From assembly GCF_021378075.1 (NCBI RefSeq), contig NZ_JAJUOS010000008.1, positions 62,001 through 126,000 of the forward strand: a DNA stretch of 64,000 bases. The letters run 5' to 3'. A program made the translations under genes and the position numbers. Below, in pieces: positions 34,731 to 43,484 of the stretch. The notes under the pieces were generated by a model. That model saw only the letters and a list, made by a program, of their open reading frames with translations. It did not search any database and was not told where the DNA came from. Each line of letters begins with the position of its first letter. The first letter of the stretch is position 1. This DNA is from Rhodobacter flavimaris (GTDB lineage Bacteria > Pseudomonadota > Alphaproteobacteria > Rhodobacterales > Rhodobacteraceae).

Positions 34731-36053
34731 TCAGATGCCCAGACGATCGCGCGCGGCATACCACCACGAGCCGATGACCGAGTAAGGCACGCGGAACATC
34801 CGCCCGCCGGGGAACGGTATCCACGGCAGCTTGGCGAAGGTGTCGAACCGCGTCAGATCGCCGTTGATCGCCTCGGACAGGATGCGCCCGAAGGTGTGCG
34901 AGCCGGTAACGCCATGACCCGAGTAGCCATGTGCGAAATAGGTGTTCTGGCCGATCCGCCCCATCTGCGGCACGCGCGAGAACGACAGCGCGAAATTGCC
35001 CGACCAGGCATAGTCGATCTCGGTCCCGGCCAGTTGCGGGAAGACCTTGTTGAGGTTCTTCCAGAGCTTCGCCTTGATGTCCTTGGGATCGGCCCCGCCA
35101 TAGACTGTGCCGCCGCCGAACAGCAGGCGATTGTCAGCCGAGAAGCGGTAGTAGTCGAGGATATAGCGCACGTCCTCGATGCAGACATCCGAGGGCATCA
35201 GCTCACGCGCCAGTTTATCGCCAAGCGGCTTCGTCGCCATCACCTGCGTCGAGACCGGCATGACGCGCCATTCCAGCGTCGGCACGACATGACCAAGGTA
35301 GGCATTGCCGCACAGCACCAGCGTCTTGCAGACGATCTTGCCGCTTGCGGTCTTCACCGAGGGGCGGGGGCCTTCGGTCTCGACCGAGGTCACCGGCGAC
35401 ATCTCGAAGATCGTGCCGCCCAGCTTCTCGATCGCCGCAGCCTCGCCCAGGGCGAGATTCAGCGGATGGATATGGCCGCCCTTATGGTCGATCATCCCGC
35501 CCGCGTAGATGTCCGAGTTCACATGCTCACGCATCTGCTCGGCGCTCAGCATCTCCTGGCTTTCGATGCCGTAAGAGCGCCAGAGCTTCCAGCGGTCTTC
35601 CAGTTCGCGCACATGCTTGGCGGTCAGGCCCGCGAAGACGTTGCCGTGTTTGAGGTCGCACTTGATGTCATAGGTGGCGATGCGCTCGCGGATGATATCG
35701 CCGCCCTCGGTCACGAGCCCCGCGACGAAGGTCGAGGTATCCTTGCCATAGCGGCGCTCGATCGTGTCGAGGCTGGCGTTCAGCCCGTTGACGATCTGCC
35801 CGCCATTGCGCCCCGAGGCGCCCCAGCCGATCCGCGCGCCCTCGATCACGGTGACCTTGTAGCCCTTTTCAAGCAGGTGCAGCGCGGTCGAGAGCCCCGA
35901 ATAGCCCGCGCCGACGACGCAGATATCGGTTTCATGGATGCCCTGAAGCGCCGGGCGCAACGGTGCGGGGTTGGCCGAGGCCGCATAGTAGCTGCCGGTA
36001 TGCGCGCCGGTGCCCGCATAGGGGTGCTTGGTCATGGTGGTCATCGCGTTCAT
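34731..36053 (-). CDS. puuB: gamma-glutamylputrescine oxidoreductase-like FAD enzyme
   Basis: A 440-residue DAO-family flavoprotein: dinucleotide motif VVGAGYSGLSTALHLLEKGY (about 46-65), a second signature IGWGASGRNGGQIVNG, and a C-terminal FAD-contact region YFAHGYSGHGVTGSHTFGRI. PuuB oxidises gamma-glutamylputrescine to the aldehyde, making ammonia and peroxide. The YxAxxNPAPxRPALxG opening is typical of PuuB/OrdL-like proteins. The start ATG 36053 overlaps the puuA stop by one base; other in-frame ATGs are nearby (36044). Confidence 0.9.
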   Translation of the reverse strand: MNAMTTMTKHPYAGTGAHTGSYYAASANPAPLRPALQGIHETDICVVGAGYSGLSTALHLLEKGYKVTVIEGARIGWGASGRNGGQIVNGLNASLDTIERRYGKDTSTFVAGLVTEGGDIIRERIATYDIKCDLKHGNVFAGLTAKHVRELEDRWKLWRSYGIESQEMLSAEQMREHVNSDIYAGGMIDHKGGHIHPLNLALGEAAAIEKLGGTIFEMSPVTSVETEGPRPSVKTASGKIVCKTLVLCGNAYLGHVVPTLEWRVMPVSTQVMATKPLGDKLARELMPSDVCIEDVRYILDYYRFSADNRLLFGGGTVYGGADPKDIKAKLWKNLNKVFPQLAGTEIDYAWSGNFALSFSRVPQMGRIGQNTYFAHGYSGHGVTGSHTFGRILSEAINGDLTRFDTFAKLPWIPFPGGRMFRVPYSVIGSWWYAARDRLGI

Positions 36054-37402
36054 CACACGGCCTCCAGATAGGAGTGATATTCGAAATCGGTTACATGGCG
36101 GGTGAAGCGGCGCAGTTCCTGCAGCTTGCACTGGATGAACATGCGCTTGAGGCGCTTCGAGTAGATCTGCTCGATATGCGGGCCCTTGTCGAAAGCCTCG
36201 ATGGCCGAGGCCCAGTCGGGCGGCAGGGTTTCGAGCGTCTGCGAGTAAGCGTCACCAAGGATCGGCGCCGGCGGTTCCCACTGGCCTTCGATGCCCAGCA
36301 GCGCGCCACCCAGGATCGAGGCAAGCACGAGATAGGGGTTAGCATCGGCGCCAGCGACGCGATGCTCGATCCGGCGCGCCTTCGGGCTGCCGCCCGGAAT
36401 GCGGATCGCGACAGTGCGGTTCTCGTAGCCCCAGGCGACCGAGGACGGCGCATGCGAGCCCGGCAGCAGGCGCCGGAACGAGTTCTCATGCGGCGCGAAG
36501 ACCAGCGTGTTTTCCTGCATGGTGCGGATCAAACCGGCCACGGCGTGACACAGCAACTCGGTGCCTTCATCACCACCGTTGTCAAAGACGTTGCGGCCCT
36601 CGTCATCGACCAGCGAGAAGTGGACGTGCATCCCCGACCCGGCGCGATCGCCATAGGGCTTGGCCATGAATGTCGCGGCGAAACCGTGCTTGCGGGCAAT
36701 GCCCCGCACAAGGCGCTTGAACAGCACGGCGTCGTCGGCGGCCTTCAGCGGATCATCGACATGCAGCAGGTTTATCTCGAACTGGCCTGCGCCGTTTTCC
36801 GAGATGGCCGCGTCCGCCGGAATGCCCTGCGCGGCGCAGGCGTCATAGACCTCGTTCAGGAAGGCGTCGAAATGCTGAAGCTCATCAAGCGAGAGCGCGC
36901 CATCCGAATCCAGACGCTTGCCGGTCACCGGCGAGCATGGCGGCTGCGGCGTGCGGCCCGAGGGATCGACGACGTAGAATTCCAGCTCGGTCGCCACGAC
37001 CGGGGTCAACCCGATCGCCTTGAACCGCTCGACCACCATGTCCAGTGCACGACGCGGATCGCCGGTGAAGGGCTCACCGTTTTCCTGCCGCATCCAGAGT
37101 TGCGCGAAGGCCGCGGGGCGCGAGGTCCAGTCAACCGGGCTCAGCGCGCGGCCGGTAAAGTCACACAGGCCATCGGCATCGCCGGTATCCCAGACCAGCT
37201 CGTTGCCCTCGATGTCCTCGCCCCAGATATCCATCCCCAGAAGCGAAAGCGGCATCCGTAGGCCGCCACTGACGATCTTCTCTGCCTGATCGGCGGGGAC
37301 GCGCTTGCCCCGCATGACCCCGTTGAGGTCGCAGATACAGGCAAAGATCGTCTCGATTTCCGGGCGTTCGGCCAGCCAGGCTGTCGCGTCCACGGTCTGC
37401 AT
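36053..37402 (-). CDS. puuA: glutamine synthetase family protein, gamma-glutamylputrescine synthetase
   Basis: A 449-residue GS-fold ligase. Seen: the metal-binding catalytic blocks ELEFYVVDP, GAGQFEINLLH, KPYGDRAGSGMHVHFSL and the RIPGGSPKARRIEHRVAGADANPYL block with substrate-binding arginines. PuuA joins glutamate to putrescine with ATP. Assignment over true GlnA rests on the short N-terminal domain and the puuB-pot context. The start ATG 37402 was chosen; the longer frame to 37528 overlaps the divergent gntR promoter. It is the first gene of a seven-gene minus-strand unit reaching 29948. Confidence 0.9.
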   Translation of the reverse strand: MQTVDATAWLAERPEIETIFACICDLNGVMRGKRVPADQAEKIVSGGLRMPLSLLGMDIWGEDIEGNELVWDTGDADGLCDFTGRALSPVDWTSRPAAFAQLWMRQENGEPFTGDPRRALDMVVERFKAIGLTPVVATELEFYVVDPSGRTPQPPCSPVTGKRLDSDGALSLDELQHFDAFLNEVYDACAAQGIPADAAISENGAGQFEINLLHVDDPLKAADDAVLFKRLVRGIARKHGFAATFMAKPYGDRAGSGMHVHFSLVDDEGRNVFDNGGDEGTELLCHAVAGLIRTMQENTLVFAPHENSFRRLLPGSHAPSSVAWGYENRTVAIRIPGGSPKARRIEHRVAGADANPYLVLASILGGALLGIEGQWEPPAPILGDAYSQTLETLPPDWASAIEAFDKGPHIEQIYSKRLKRMFIQCKLQELRRFTRHVTDFEYHSYLEAV

Positions 37403-37420
37403 GATAAGGCTCCCTGAGCA

Positions 37421-37455
37421 TTTTGTGATATCGTTTGGACTGTTGTGATAGATTT
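37421..37455. promoter_or_regulatory. candidate GntR operator, puuA-gntR divergent region
   Basis: TTGTGATATCGTTTGG (37423-37438) closely matches the site at 38304-38319 before puuC (13 of 16). TTGTGATA recurs exactly 20 bases on (37443-37450), two helical turns away. Site position between puuA and the divergent regulator suits repression of both. Confidence 0.55.
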
Positions 37456-37526
37456 CTACCCTTGAGTCAACTGCGAAACAAAGCCATGCTAGGGACAGCC
37501 AAACAAAGCGTCCGAGCCACCGCCCC

Positions 37527-38222
37527 ATGAACCATTGCCCGCTGCCTGAAATTCCCCGCGCCGACGGTATGACGACCCAGGACTATGCCTATTACCGGCT
37601 GCGCAACGCGGTGATGGTGGGGGCGCTGAAACCCGGAACGGCGCTGACCTTTCGCGGTCTGGCAGAGCAATTCCAGCTAAGCCCCACCCCCATTCGCGAG
37701 GCCGTGCGACGGCTGAGCACCGAGAACGCGATCGAGGTTCTGGGCAACCGGCGCCTGCGCGTCCCCGAGATGACGCTTGGCAGGTTCGAGGAACTGGTGC
37801 AGCTGCGCATCGCGCTTGAGATCCACGCGGCCGAGCGGGCAATGCCTTATATCTCTGATATCGTTATTGAAAACCTTCGCGAACTTGACGATCAGATGGA
37901 CAGTGCAATCGCGCAACGCGATCTTGATGCGCTGACCCGGATGAACCAGGACTTTCACAAGCGGCTTTATTGCCTCAACCCCGATCAGGCGGTGATGCCC
38001 CTGATCGAGAGCATCTGGTTGCAGCTTGGCCCCTTCCAGCGGCAGGTGATCGAGAACATCGACTCGATCAACGTGGTGGACCGCCACAAGGAGATGCTGG
38101 CCGCCATGCGCGCGCGTGACGTGATCGCGCTTTGCGCCGCCATCGAGAGCGACATCCGCGACGGATCGATCCGCTCGGGCCGCCAGATGCTGCGCAACCT
38201 GCAGACCGATATCGTCAGCTAA
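37527..38222 (+). CDS. GntR family regulator (FCD domain), likely polyamine repressor
   Basis: A 231-residue protein with an N-terminal winged helix (about 18-80; AYYRLRNAVMVGALKPGTALTFRGLAEQF, LSPTPIREAVRRL) and a C-terminal helical FCD effector domain (about 90-220) with the metal-ligand-type residues in MNQDFHKRLY and DRHKEMLAAM. It sits between puuA (divergent) and puuC (downstream), both preceded by the same TGTGATATC motif, so it is the likely regulator of the island. The E. coli counterpart, PuuR, is a different family. Confidence 0.93.
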   Translation: MNHCPLPEIPRADGMTTQDYAYYRLRNAVMVGALKPGTALTFRGLAEQFQLSPTPIREAVRRLSTENAIEVLGNRRLRVPEMTLGRFEELVQLRIALEIHAAERAMPYISDIVIENLRELDDQMDSAIAQRDLDALTRMNQDFHKRLYCLNPDQAVMPLIESIWLQLGPFQRQVIENIDSINVVDRHKEMLAAMRARDVIALCAAIESDIRDGSIRSGRQMLRNLQTDIVS

Positions 38223-38295
38223 GCCGTCTCACACCGCCTAGGGCGCGAATCCGTGGCAGGCTTTCGGCCGTCAGCGGGAAGATTTCGAATTCCGT

Positions 38296-38326
38296 TTGAC
38301 AAAATGTGATATCATTTGCTTATAAG
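38296..38326 (+). promoter_or_regulatory. puuC promoter with embedded GntR operator candidate
   Basis: A -35 box TTGACA (38296-38301) and a -10-like TTATAA (38320-38325) with an 18-base spacer. The spacer contains ATGTGATATCATTTGC (38304-38319), matching the puuA-side site. A protein bound there would block polymerase. Confidence 0.6.
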
Positions 38327-38358
38327 CTATATCTCTTTCAAGCAAACGGACGCCCCTT

Positions 38359-39849
38359 ATGACCCGCGAAGACTGGCACAACCGCGCCGCATCCCTTCAG
38401 ATCGACGGCCGCGGCCTGATCGACGGCAAGCGCGTCGCATCGCTTTCGGAGGAAACCTTCGCCTCGATCAGCCCGATCGACGGCCGCCTGTTGACCAATG
38501 TGGCGCTGATGGGCGCGCAGGATGTCGATCTTGCCGTGGCCTCGGCGCGCCGCGCCTTCGAGGCGGGCGTCTGGTCGGGCCGCGCCCCGGCCGAGCGCAA
38601 GGCCGTGCTGTGCCGCCTTGCCGATCTGATTCGCTCCCATCGCGACGAGCTGGCGCTGCTTGAGACGCTCGACATGGGCAAGCCGATCGCGGACAGCACC
38701 TCGATCGACGTGCGCGCCACCTCGAACTGCTTCGACTGGTATGGCGAGGCGATCGACAAGATCTATGACGAGGTCGCGCCGACTGCCGCCAACACGCTGG
38801 CGCTGGTGACCAAGGAACCGCTCGGCGTCGTCGCTGCCGTAGTGCCGTGGAACTTCCCGATGCTGATGGCCGCCTGGAAGGTCGCGCCCGCGCTTGCCAT
38901 GGGCAACTCGGTAGTGCTGAAACCGGCCGAGCAAAGCTCGCTCACCGCGCTGCGGCTGGGGGAACTGGCGCTTGAGGCCGGCGTGCCGCCGGGCGTGTTC
39001 AACGTGGTCACCGGCCTCGGCCCCGAGGTCGGCCGCGCGCTTGGCCTGCACATGGATATCGACGGGCTGTTCTTCACCGGCTCAACCCAGGTCGGCAAGT
39101 ATTTCATGGAATATGCCGCGCAATCGAACCTCAAGAAGATCGGGCTGGAACTGGGCGGCAAAAGCCCCAACATCATCCTCAAGAGCTACCGAGACACCAC
39201 GCATGCGGCGCAAACCTCGGCGCGGTCGGCCTTCTTCAACCAGGGTGAGATGTGCACCTGCCCAAGCCGCCTTATCGTCGAACGCGCCGTGCATGACGAG
39301 GTGGTCGAGGTGCTGGCCAAGACCGCCGCCGAGTTCGTGCCGGGCGATCCGCTCGACCCCGCCACCACGATGGGCGCGCTGGTCGATCACCGACATACCG
39401 AGCGCGTGCTGGGTTTTGTCGAGACCGCCCGCGAGGACGGCGCCGATCTGCGACTTGGCGGCACGCGCGAGCGCGCCGAGACCGGCGGCTGCTATGTCGC
39501 GCCCACGATCTTCGACAATGTCCGCAACGAGATGCGCGTGGCCCAGCAGGAAATCTTCGGGCCGATGCTTTCGGTCATCCCGGTGGATTCGGTCGATGAG
39601 GCAATCAAGGTTGCCAATGACAGCTGCTACGGCCTCGCCTCGGCGGTCTGGACCGACGATCTGAGCACCGCGCATCACGTCTCGCGCGGGATCCGGGCGG
39701 GTCTGGTCTATGTGAACTGCTACGATTGTGACGACATGACCGTGCCCTTCGGCGGCTTCAAGCAATCGGGCATCGGCCGCGACAAGTCGCTTCATGCGCT
39801 GGACAAATATGCCGAGCTGAAGACGACCTGGATCGCACTCGGTCGGTAA
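38359..39849 (+). CDS. puuC: aldehyde dehydrogenase, gamma-Glu-gamma-aminobutyraldehyde type
   Basis: A 496-residue NAD(P)-dependent aldehyde dehydrogenase: PWNFPMLMAAWKVAPALAMGN, the glutamate motif LELGGKSPNII (about 262-272) and the catalytic cysteine in NQGEMC (Cys299), followed by PFGGFKQSGIGRDKSLHALDKYAELKTTW, which is the family tail for PuuC/AldH. It would oxidise gamma-glutamyl-gamma-aminobutyraldehyde to gamma-glutamyl-GABA. An extra cysteine (Cys301) sits near the active-site cysteine, as in related enzymes. It is separate from the minus-strand puu-pot operon but shares its operator motif. Confidence 0.92.
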   Translation: MTREDWHNRAASLQIDGRGLIDGKRVASLSEETFASISPIDGRLLTNVALMGAQDVDLAVASARRAFEAGVWSGRAPAERKAVLCRLADLIRSHRDELALLETLDMGKPIADSTSIDVRATSNCFDWYGEAIDKIYDEVAPTAANTLALVTKEPLGVVAAVVPWNFPMLMAAWKVAPALAMGNSVVLKPAEQSSLTALRLGELALEAGVPPGVFNVVTGLGPEVGRALGLHMDIDGLFFTGSTQVGKYFMEYAAQSNLKKIGLELGGKSPNIILKSYRDTTHAAQTSARSAFFNQGEMCTCPSRLIVERAVHDEVVEVLAKTAAEFVPGDPLDPATTMGALVDHRHTERVLGFVETAREDGADLRLGGTRERAETGGCYVAPTIFDNVRNEMRVAQQEIFGPMLSVIPVDSVDEAIKVANDSCYGLASAVWTDDLSTAHHVSRGIRAGLVYVNCYDCDDMTVPFGGFKQSGIGRDKSLHALDKYAELKTTWIALGR

Positions 39850-39860
39850 CGACCTAATGT

Positions 39861-39884
39861 TGGCCTGCGCCCCATCGCAGGCCA
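39861..39884. terminator. hairpin after puuC, between convergent genes
   Basis: Perfect arms TGGCCTGCG (39861-39869) and CGCAGGCCA (39876-39884), loop CCCCAT. No long T-run, but it sits exactly between the convergent puuC and OsmC stops, so it may terminate both. Confidence 0.6.
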
Positions 39885-39899
39885 GCTTCGTAGATGCTA

Positions 39900-40430
39900 C
39901 TACGCGCGCTGAACGCTCAGCGAGGTCTTCACGATCTGCGGATCGCGCAGCGCCAGGAACCACGGGTCGGCGGCAAGCGCGCGGTCGACGATTTGCTGCA
40001 CGATCTCCGGGCTGGCGGGGGACTGCACGGCGATAGCGATGCGGGTCTCGACCGGGGCGGCCGAGCCGGTGCCAAGACCCATCAGTGCGGCATCGTCGAA
40101 ATCGGTCTCGATCACCACATCGACGGCTTCCAGCCGCACACCCTCGCGCGCGGCGAGCATCTTGATCGCGATGGCGACGCATCCCACGATGGCCGCGCGG
40201 GCGTGAAAGCCGGGCGACGGCCCTGCCGCGTCGCCGCCCATGCCCGGCCCCAGATCAAGGGTCGCGCGGAACTTGCCCTGCCCGACGTTGCAGGCCAGCC
40301 CCTCCTCAACCCGGCCCGAGGTGACAATGGTGCTACGCGCGGCGGCCAGATCGGCGGACATGCGCGCGATTACGGCGGTTTGCGCTTCGCGGATACGTTC
40401 GTCACGAGTGTCGATTGTCAGATCGCTCAT
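39900..40430 (-). CDS. OsmC family protein (first of two)
   Basis: A 176-residue OsmC/Ohr-fold protein. The central helix has FHARAAIVGCVAIAIKMLAAREGV, placing one cysteine where the family has its second thiol; the other may be in GLACNVGQGKF. Members reduce organic or hydroperoxides through two cysteines, but the spacing here is atypical. The C-terminal VETRIAIAVQSPASPEIVQQIVDRAL is normal for the family. The start ATG 40430 was chosen over the longer frame to 40466. Last gene of the five-gene operon starting at 43386. Confidence 0.8.
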   Translation of the reverse strand: MSDLTIDTRDERIREAQTAVIARMSADLAAARSTIVTSGRVEEGLACNVGQGKFRATLDLGPGMGGDAAGPSPGFHARAAIVGCVAIAIKMLAAREGVRLEAVDVVIETDFDDAALMGLGTGSAAPVETRIAIAVQSPASPEIVQQIVDRALAADPWFLALRDPQIVKTSLSVQRA

Positions 40431-40446
40431 GGTTTTCCCTTTCTTT

Positions 40447-41679
40447 TCAGGCGGCCTTGCGGCCATTGGCGTGCAGGAGGTGGTCGGCCAGCGCCATCGC
40501 GTCGGCCCCCACCCCGTCGATCAGCGCGGATTTGCGCGTCCGCAGGAAGGGCAGCCCAAGCACGTAAAGGCCGGGCGCCACGATCCCGTTGTCATGGGCC
40601 AGACGCCCCTTGCGGTCGAAAACGGGCAGGTGAAGCCAGCTGAAATCGGGCCGGAATCCGGTTGCCCAAACGATGGTTGAAACAGCGCCCGGCAGATCAA
40701 GCGACAGGCGCGGCCGCGCGGGCACCTGCGTCGGCGCGAACCGCTCGGGCAGCGGCAGGCCCGGCAGACCCGAGCGCGCGGCCCATGCGTCGAACTCGTC
40801 CAGCGCACGGTTCATCTTGAGGTCCGAGAGCGCCGCCGCATTGGCCAGCCCGCCCGAGAACAGAACCTGCCCTCCACGATGCGCAGCAAGACGGCCGACG
40901 ATCTCGACGCCCTGCGCCTGTAGCGCGTTGAGGTCCAGAAACCGCGCCCGGCTATTGCCGACCAGTTGCAGCGAGGGCACGGCACGGGCGCGGGCGAGAT
41001 CGTCCACCTCCTGCGTGGTCATGCCCAGAAGGCCGCTGTGCTCAAGCCACCACTGGATATCGCGCGCTCGGTAATGGCGCGGCATCCGCACATGGTGCCC
41101 GGCGCTCAGCGTGACCGGCCGTCCGGCGGCGCGCAGCTCGGCCGCGATCTGGACACCGCTGGCCGAGGCGCCCACCACCAGAACCCCGCCGGGGGGAAGT
41201 AGCTCGGGGGAGCGATACTGAAGCGGGCTGATCTGGGTGATCTCGCCCGGCAATTCATGCGCCCACGCGGGCAGGTTCGGGCGGTTGCAGGCGCCGCTGG
41301 CCAGAATAAGGTTACGGCAGCCCCACTCGCCCCGATCGGTTGCCACACGATAGCGCGCGCCCTCTTGCGTGACCGAGGTCACCGTGGTGCGGGCCTCGAC
41401 CGTGGCGGCACAATGCGTCGCGTAGCTTTCAAGGAAACTGACGACCTCGGGCATGGTCATGAACCCGTCCGGGTCGGCGCCGCGATAGGCGAAGTCGGGC
41501 AGGCGGCTTTGCCAGTTCGGGGTCAGCAGGCGCAGGCTGTCCCAACGCTCGTGCCGCCAGGAATTCGCGACATCGCCGCGTTCGATCAGCACATGGGGAA
41601 CCGAGCGCTCCGAAAGGCAGTGGCTCATGGCCAGACCAGCCTGACCGGCGCCGATGACAAGGGTGTCGATCTGTTTCAT
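40447..41679 (-). CDS. flavin-containing monooxygenase-like NAD(P)/FAD oxidoreductase
   Basis: A 410-residue two-dinucleotide flavoprotein: FAD motif VIGAGQAGLAMSHCLSE (about 8-24), NADPH motif VVGASASGVQIAAELRAAG and an ATG-type IVWATGFRPDFSWLHLPV near the C-terminus. It resembles FMO/CzcO-type enzymes that oxygenate soft nucleophiles (sulfur or nitrogen). The substrate is unknown; two OsmC-type proteins on either side and a methyltransferase in the same operon suggest a thiol- or sulfur-linked reaction. It begins 26 bases after the second OsmC gene. Confidence 0.88.
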   Translation of the reverse strand: MKQIDTLVIGAGQAGLAMSHCLSERSVPHVLIERGDVANSWRHERWDSLRLLTPNWQSRLPDFAYRGADPDGFMTMPEVVSFLESYATHCAATVEARTTVTSVTQEGARYRVATDRGEWGCRNLILASGACNRPNLPAWAHELPGEITQISPLQYRSPELLPPGGVLVVGASASGVQIAAELRAAGRPVTLSAGHHVRMPRHYRARDIQWWLEHSGLLGMTTQEVDDLARARAVPSLQLVGNSRARFLDLNALQAQGVEIVGRLAAHRGGQVLFSGGLANAAALSDLKMNRALDEFDAWAARSGLPGLPLPERFAPTQVPARPRLSLDLPGAVSTIVWATGFRPDFSWLHLPVFDRKGRLAHDNGIVAPGLYVLGLPFLRTRKSALIDGVGADAMALADHLLHANGRKAA

Positions 41680-41705
41680 GGCACTATCCTTTCGGAGGTT
41701 TCGGG

Positions 41706-42269
41706 TCACGCGACGCTGACTTCGACCAGCGTCGGGTTGGTGAGGATGTCGAACACGGCCGAGCGCTTTTGCGATTGCGCCACCAGCGCCGCGATCTCGG
41801 CCTCGGTTGCGTCGGCGTCGATCTCGAACGTGACGCGAATGGCCGAAAAGCCGTTGCGGATCTCGGGGTCCATCCCGAGGATGCCCTGCACGTCGATATC
41901 GCCCTCGACAATGGCCCGGGCGGAGCGCAGCTGGATGCCGCGATGCTGGGCCACGGCGGCCAGACCGCCGGTCAGGCAGCTGGCAAGCGCGGCAAGCACG
42001 ATCTCGGGCGGGGTCGGCGCGCGGTCAGCCGCGGCAAAGACCGCCGGGTGATCGGATTCGATCGAGAAGGTGCGGCGGCGCTTCTGTTCCTCGCCGAGGC
42101 CGAAGAAGCCGCCGATCACGTTGCGGCTGTAGGTGCCCTCGATCCAGTCGCAGGCGCTGCGGAAGGTAAAGCTGGCGGCGGCGGGCATCTGCTCGAACGC
42201 GCCGCGCGCGCCGATCAGGGCCTCGGTGTTGACGCCGTTGTTGACGAGTTTGGGATCTGCGTAGGTCAT
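41706..42269 (-). CDS. OsmC family protein (second of two)
   Basis: A 187-residue OsmC-like protein with cysteines in FRSACDWIEG and ALASCLTGGLAAVAQHRGI, matching the two thiols of the OsmC/Ohr family better than the first copy. The middle part KRRRTFSIESDHPAVFAAADRAPTPPEIVL is the typical substrate-loop region. It would detoxify peroxides or handle a persulfide or thioester substrate. The start ATG 42269 is preceded by AAGGAA. Confidence 0.85.
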   Translation of the reverse strand: MTYADPKLVNNGVNTEALIGARGAFEQMPAAASFTFRSACDWIEGTYSRNVIGGFFGLGEEQKRRRTFSIESDHPAVFAAADRAPTPPEIVLAALASCLTGGLAAVAQHRGIQLRSARAIVEGDIDVQGILGMDPEIRNGFSAIRVTFEIDADATEAEIAALVAQSQKRSAVFDILTNPTLVEVSVA

Positions 42270-42348
42270 GGTCGTTCCTTTCAAGGGTTGGTTCAGGGTT
42301 GGGTGATGCGGTCGGTGCATCGGTTCGGGCCCGGAATGGGCCGGAATG

Positions 42349-43215
42349 TCATCGCGCGGTGATCAGCCACGAAGAGCTGTCCATCCACAGCCCGCCGTTG
42401 CGCTCCACAACCGAGCGGAAATGCGCGGCTAGCGCAGCTTCGATCTGGGGGCGGCGTTCCTCGGCCAGGGCGCCCGCGGCGCGAAAGATCTCGCCCGCCG
42501 GGCCGATGGCCAGTTGGAAGGCAACGGCATCGGCAATATCGCGCCCCACCAGAACCTTCGCGTCGATCCGCTGGAACTCGATGTCGCGAAACCCGGCGGC
42601 TTGCATCTGCGCGCGGGTGGTCTCTTCATCGGCCATAGAGAAGGGGCCGGGGCCGCAGGTGGCCGCATCCGCGTCGGGGGCGGGCAGGAACTGGCGGACG
42701 ATATCGCGCGCCTCAATCAGCCAGGGGTTATCGGCCCGCGCACGCCAGACGATATGCGCCAGCGTCCCGCCGGGGGCGAGGCAGGCGCGCATCGCCCGCA
42801 GACCGGCTACCGGATTGGCGAAGAACATCGTGCCGAAGCGCGAGAAGACGAAATCGAACAGCCCTTCGTTCAGGCCGCGCTCCACATCCCCCGCGATGAA
42901 GCGGACATTGTCGGCGCGGGCACGGCGAACCTCGTCGCGGGCGCAGTCGAGGAAGGCCTCGCAGCAATCCACGCCGACAACCTCGCGGGCGGTTCGGGCA
43001 AGCTGTATCGCGGTGTCGCCAAAGCCGCAGCCGACATCGAGCACACGGCCACCGGCGGGCAAGTTCAGCGCGGGGAAGACGGCCTCGGAGTGGCGCGAAA
43101 GGCCACCGACCAGGACATGACGGAAACGCACGAACTTCGGCGCGAGGATCTGGTTCCAGAAATCGACAAGCTCGGAACTCGGGGCGACGGGCGGGATGGG
43201 CGATTGCAGGCTCAT
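42349..43215 (-). CDS. class I SAM-dependent methyltransferase
   Basis: A 288-residue Rossmann methyltransferase: motif I VLDVGCGFGDTAIQLA (about 59-74), acidic motif II VVGVDCCEAF, motif III FIAGDVE and motif IV FDFVFSRFGTMFF. It resembles UbiE/MenG-like small-molecule methyltransferases. Substrate unknown. Second gene of the operon behind the 49-residue microprotein, with a 21-base gap. Confidence 0.9.
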   Translation of the reverse strand: MSLQSPIPPVAPSSELVDFWNQILAPKFVRFRHVLVGGLSRHSEAVFPALNLPAGGRVLDVGCGFGDTAIQLARTAREVVGVDCCEAFLDCARDEVRRARADNVRFIAGDVERGLNEGLFDFVFSRFGTMFFANPVAGLRAMRACLAPGGTLAHIVWRARADNPWLIEARDIVRQFLPAPDADAATCGPGPFSMADEETTRAQMQAAGFRDIEFQRIDAKVLVGRDIADAVAFQLAIGPAGEIFRAAGALAEERRPQIEAALAAHFRSVVERNGGLWMDSSSWLITAR

Positions 43216-43236
43216 TGTATCTCTCCTGATCCGGGG

Positions 43237-43386
43237 TTAGCGGCGCCAATGGGCGGGGGCGTCCCAACGGGGCATCTCGTCGTGCACACGTGCCTGGGCG
43301 CGGGGTTGGGCGACGCTCACGGGGATCATCGCGGCGATCTGGCGCGGCAGGACGGCGCGGATCAGCTGGTTCAGGTGTTTGGTCAT
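43237..43386 (-). CDS. 49-residue basic microprotein, unrecognised
   Basis: Starts MTKHLNQLIRAVLPRQIAAM and ends DEMPRWDAPAHWRR. It has a possible amphipathic N-terminal helix, many Arg/His residues and no cysteine. A clear GGGAGAGACC ribosome-binding site is seven bases before ATG 43386. It is the first gene of the operon opposite HxlR, which supports its being real. I do not recognise it; it could be a DUF1127-like small protein or a leader peptide. Confidence 0.6.
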   Translation of the reverse strand: MTKHLNQLIRAVLPRQIAAMIPVSVAQPRAQARVHDEMPRWDAPAHWRR

Positions 43387-43484
43387 TTCGGTCTCTCCCT
43401 TGTGGCGGCGGGTGTTCCGTTCGCCGTTGAACAAGGAATGCCACAGGGCCTCGCGCCGAGATACTTCAGCGCCGGAAGCAACCC

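Noticed and set aside
40674..40695. GTTGAAACAGCGCCC as a copy of the element
   Set aside because: Only GAAACAG matches and the codons continue a normal family motif (VSTIVWATG) on the other strand.
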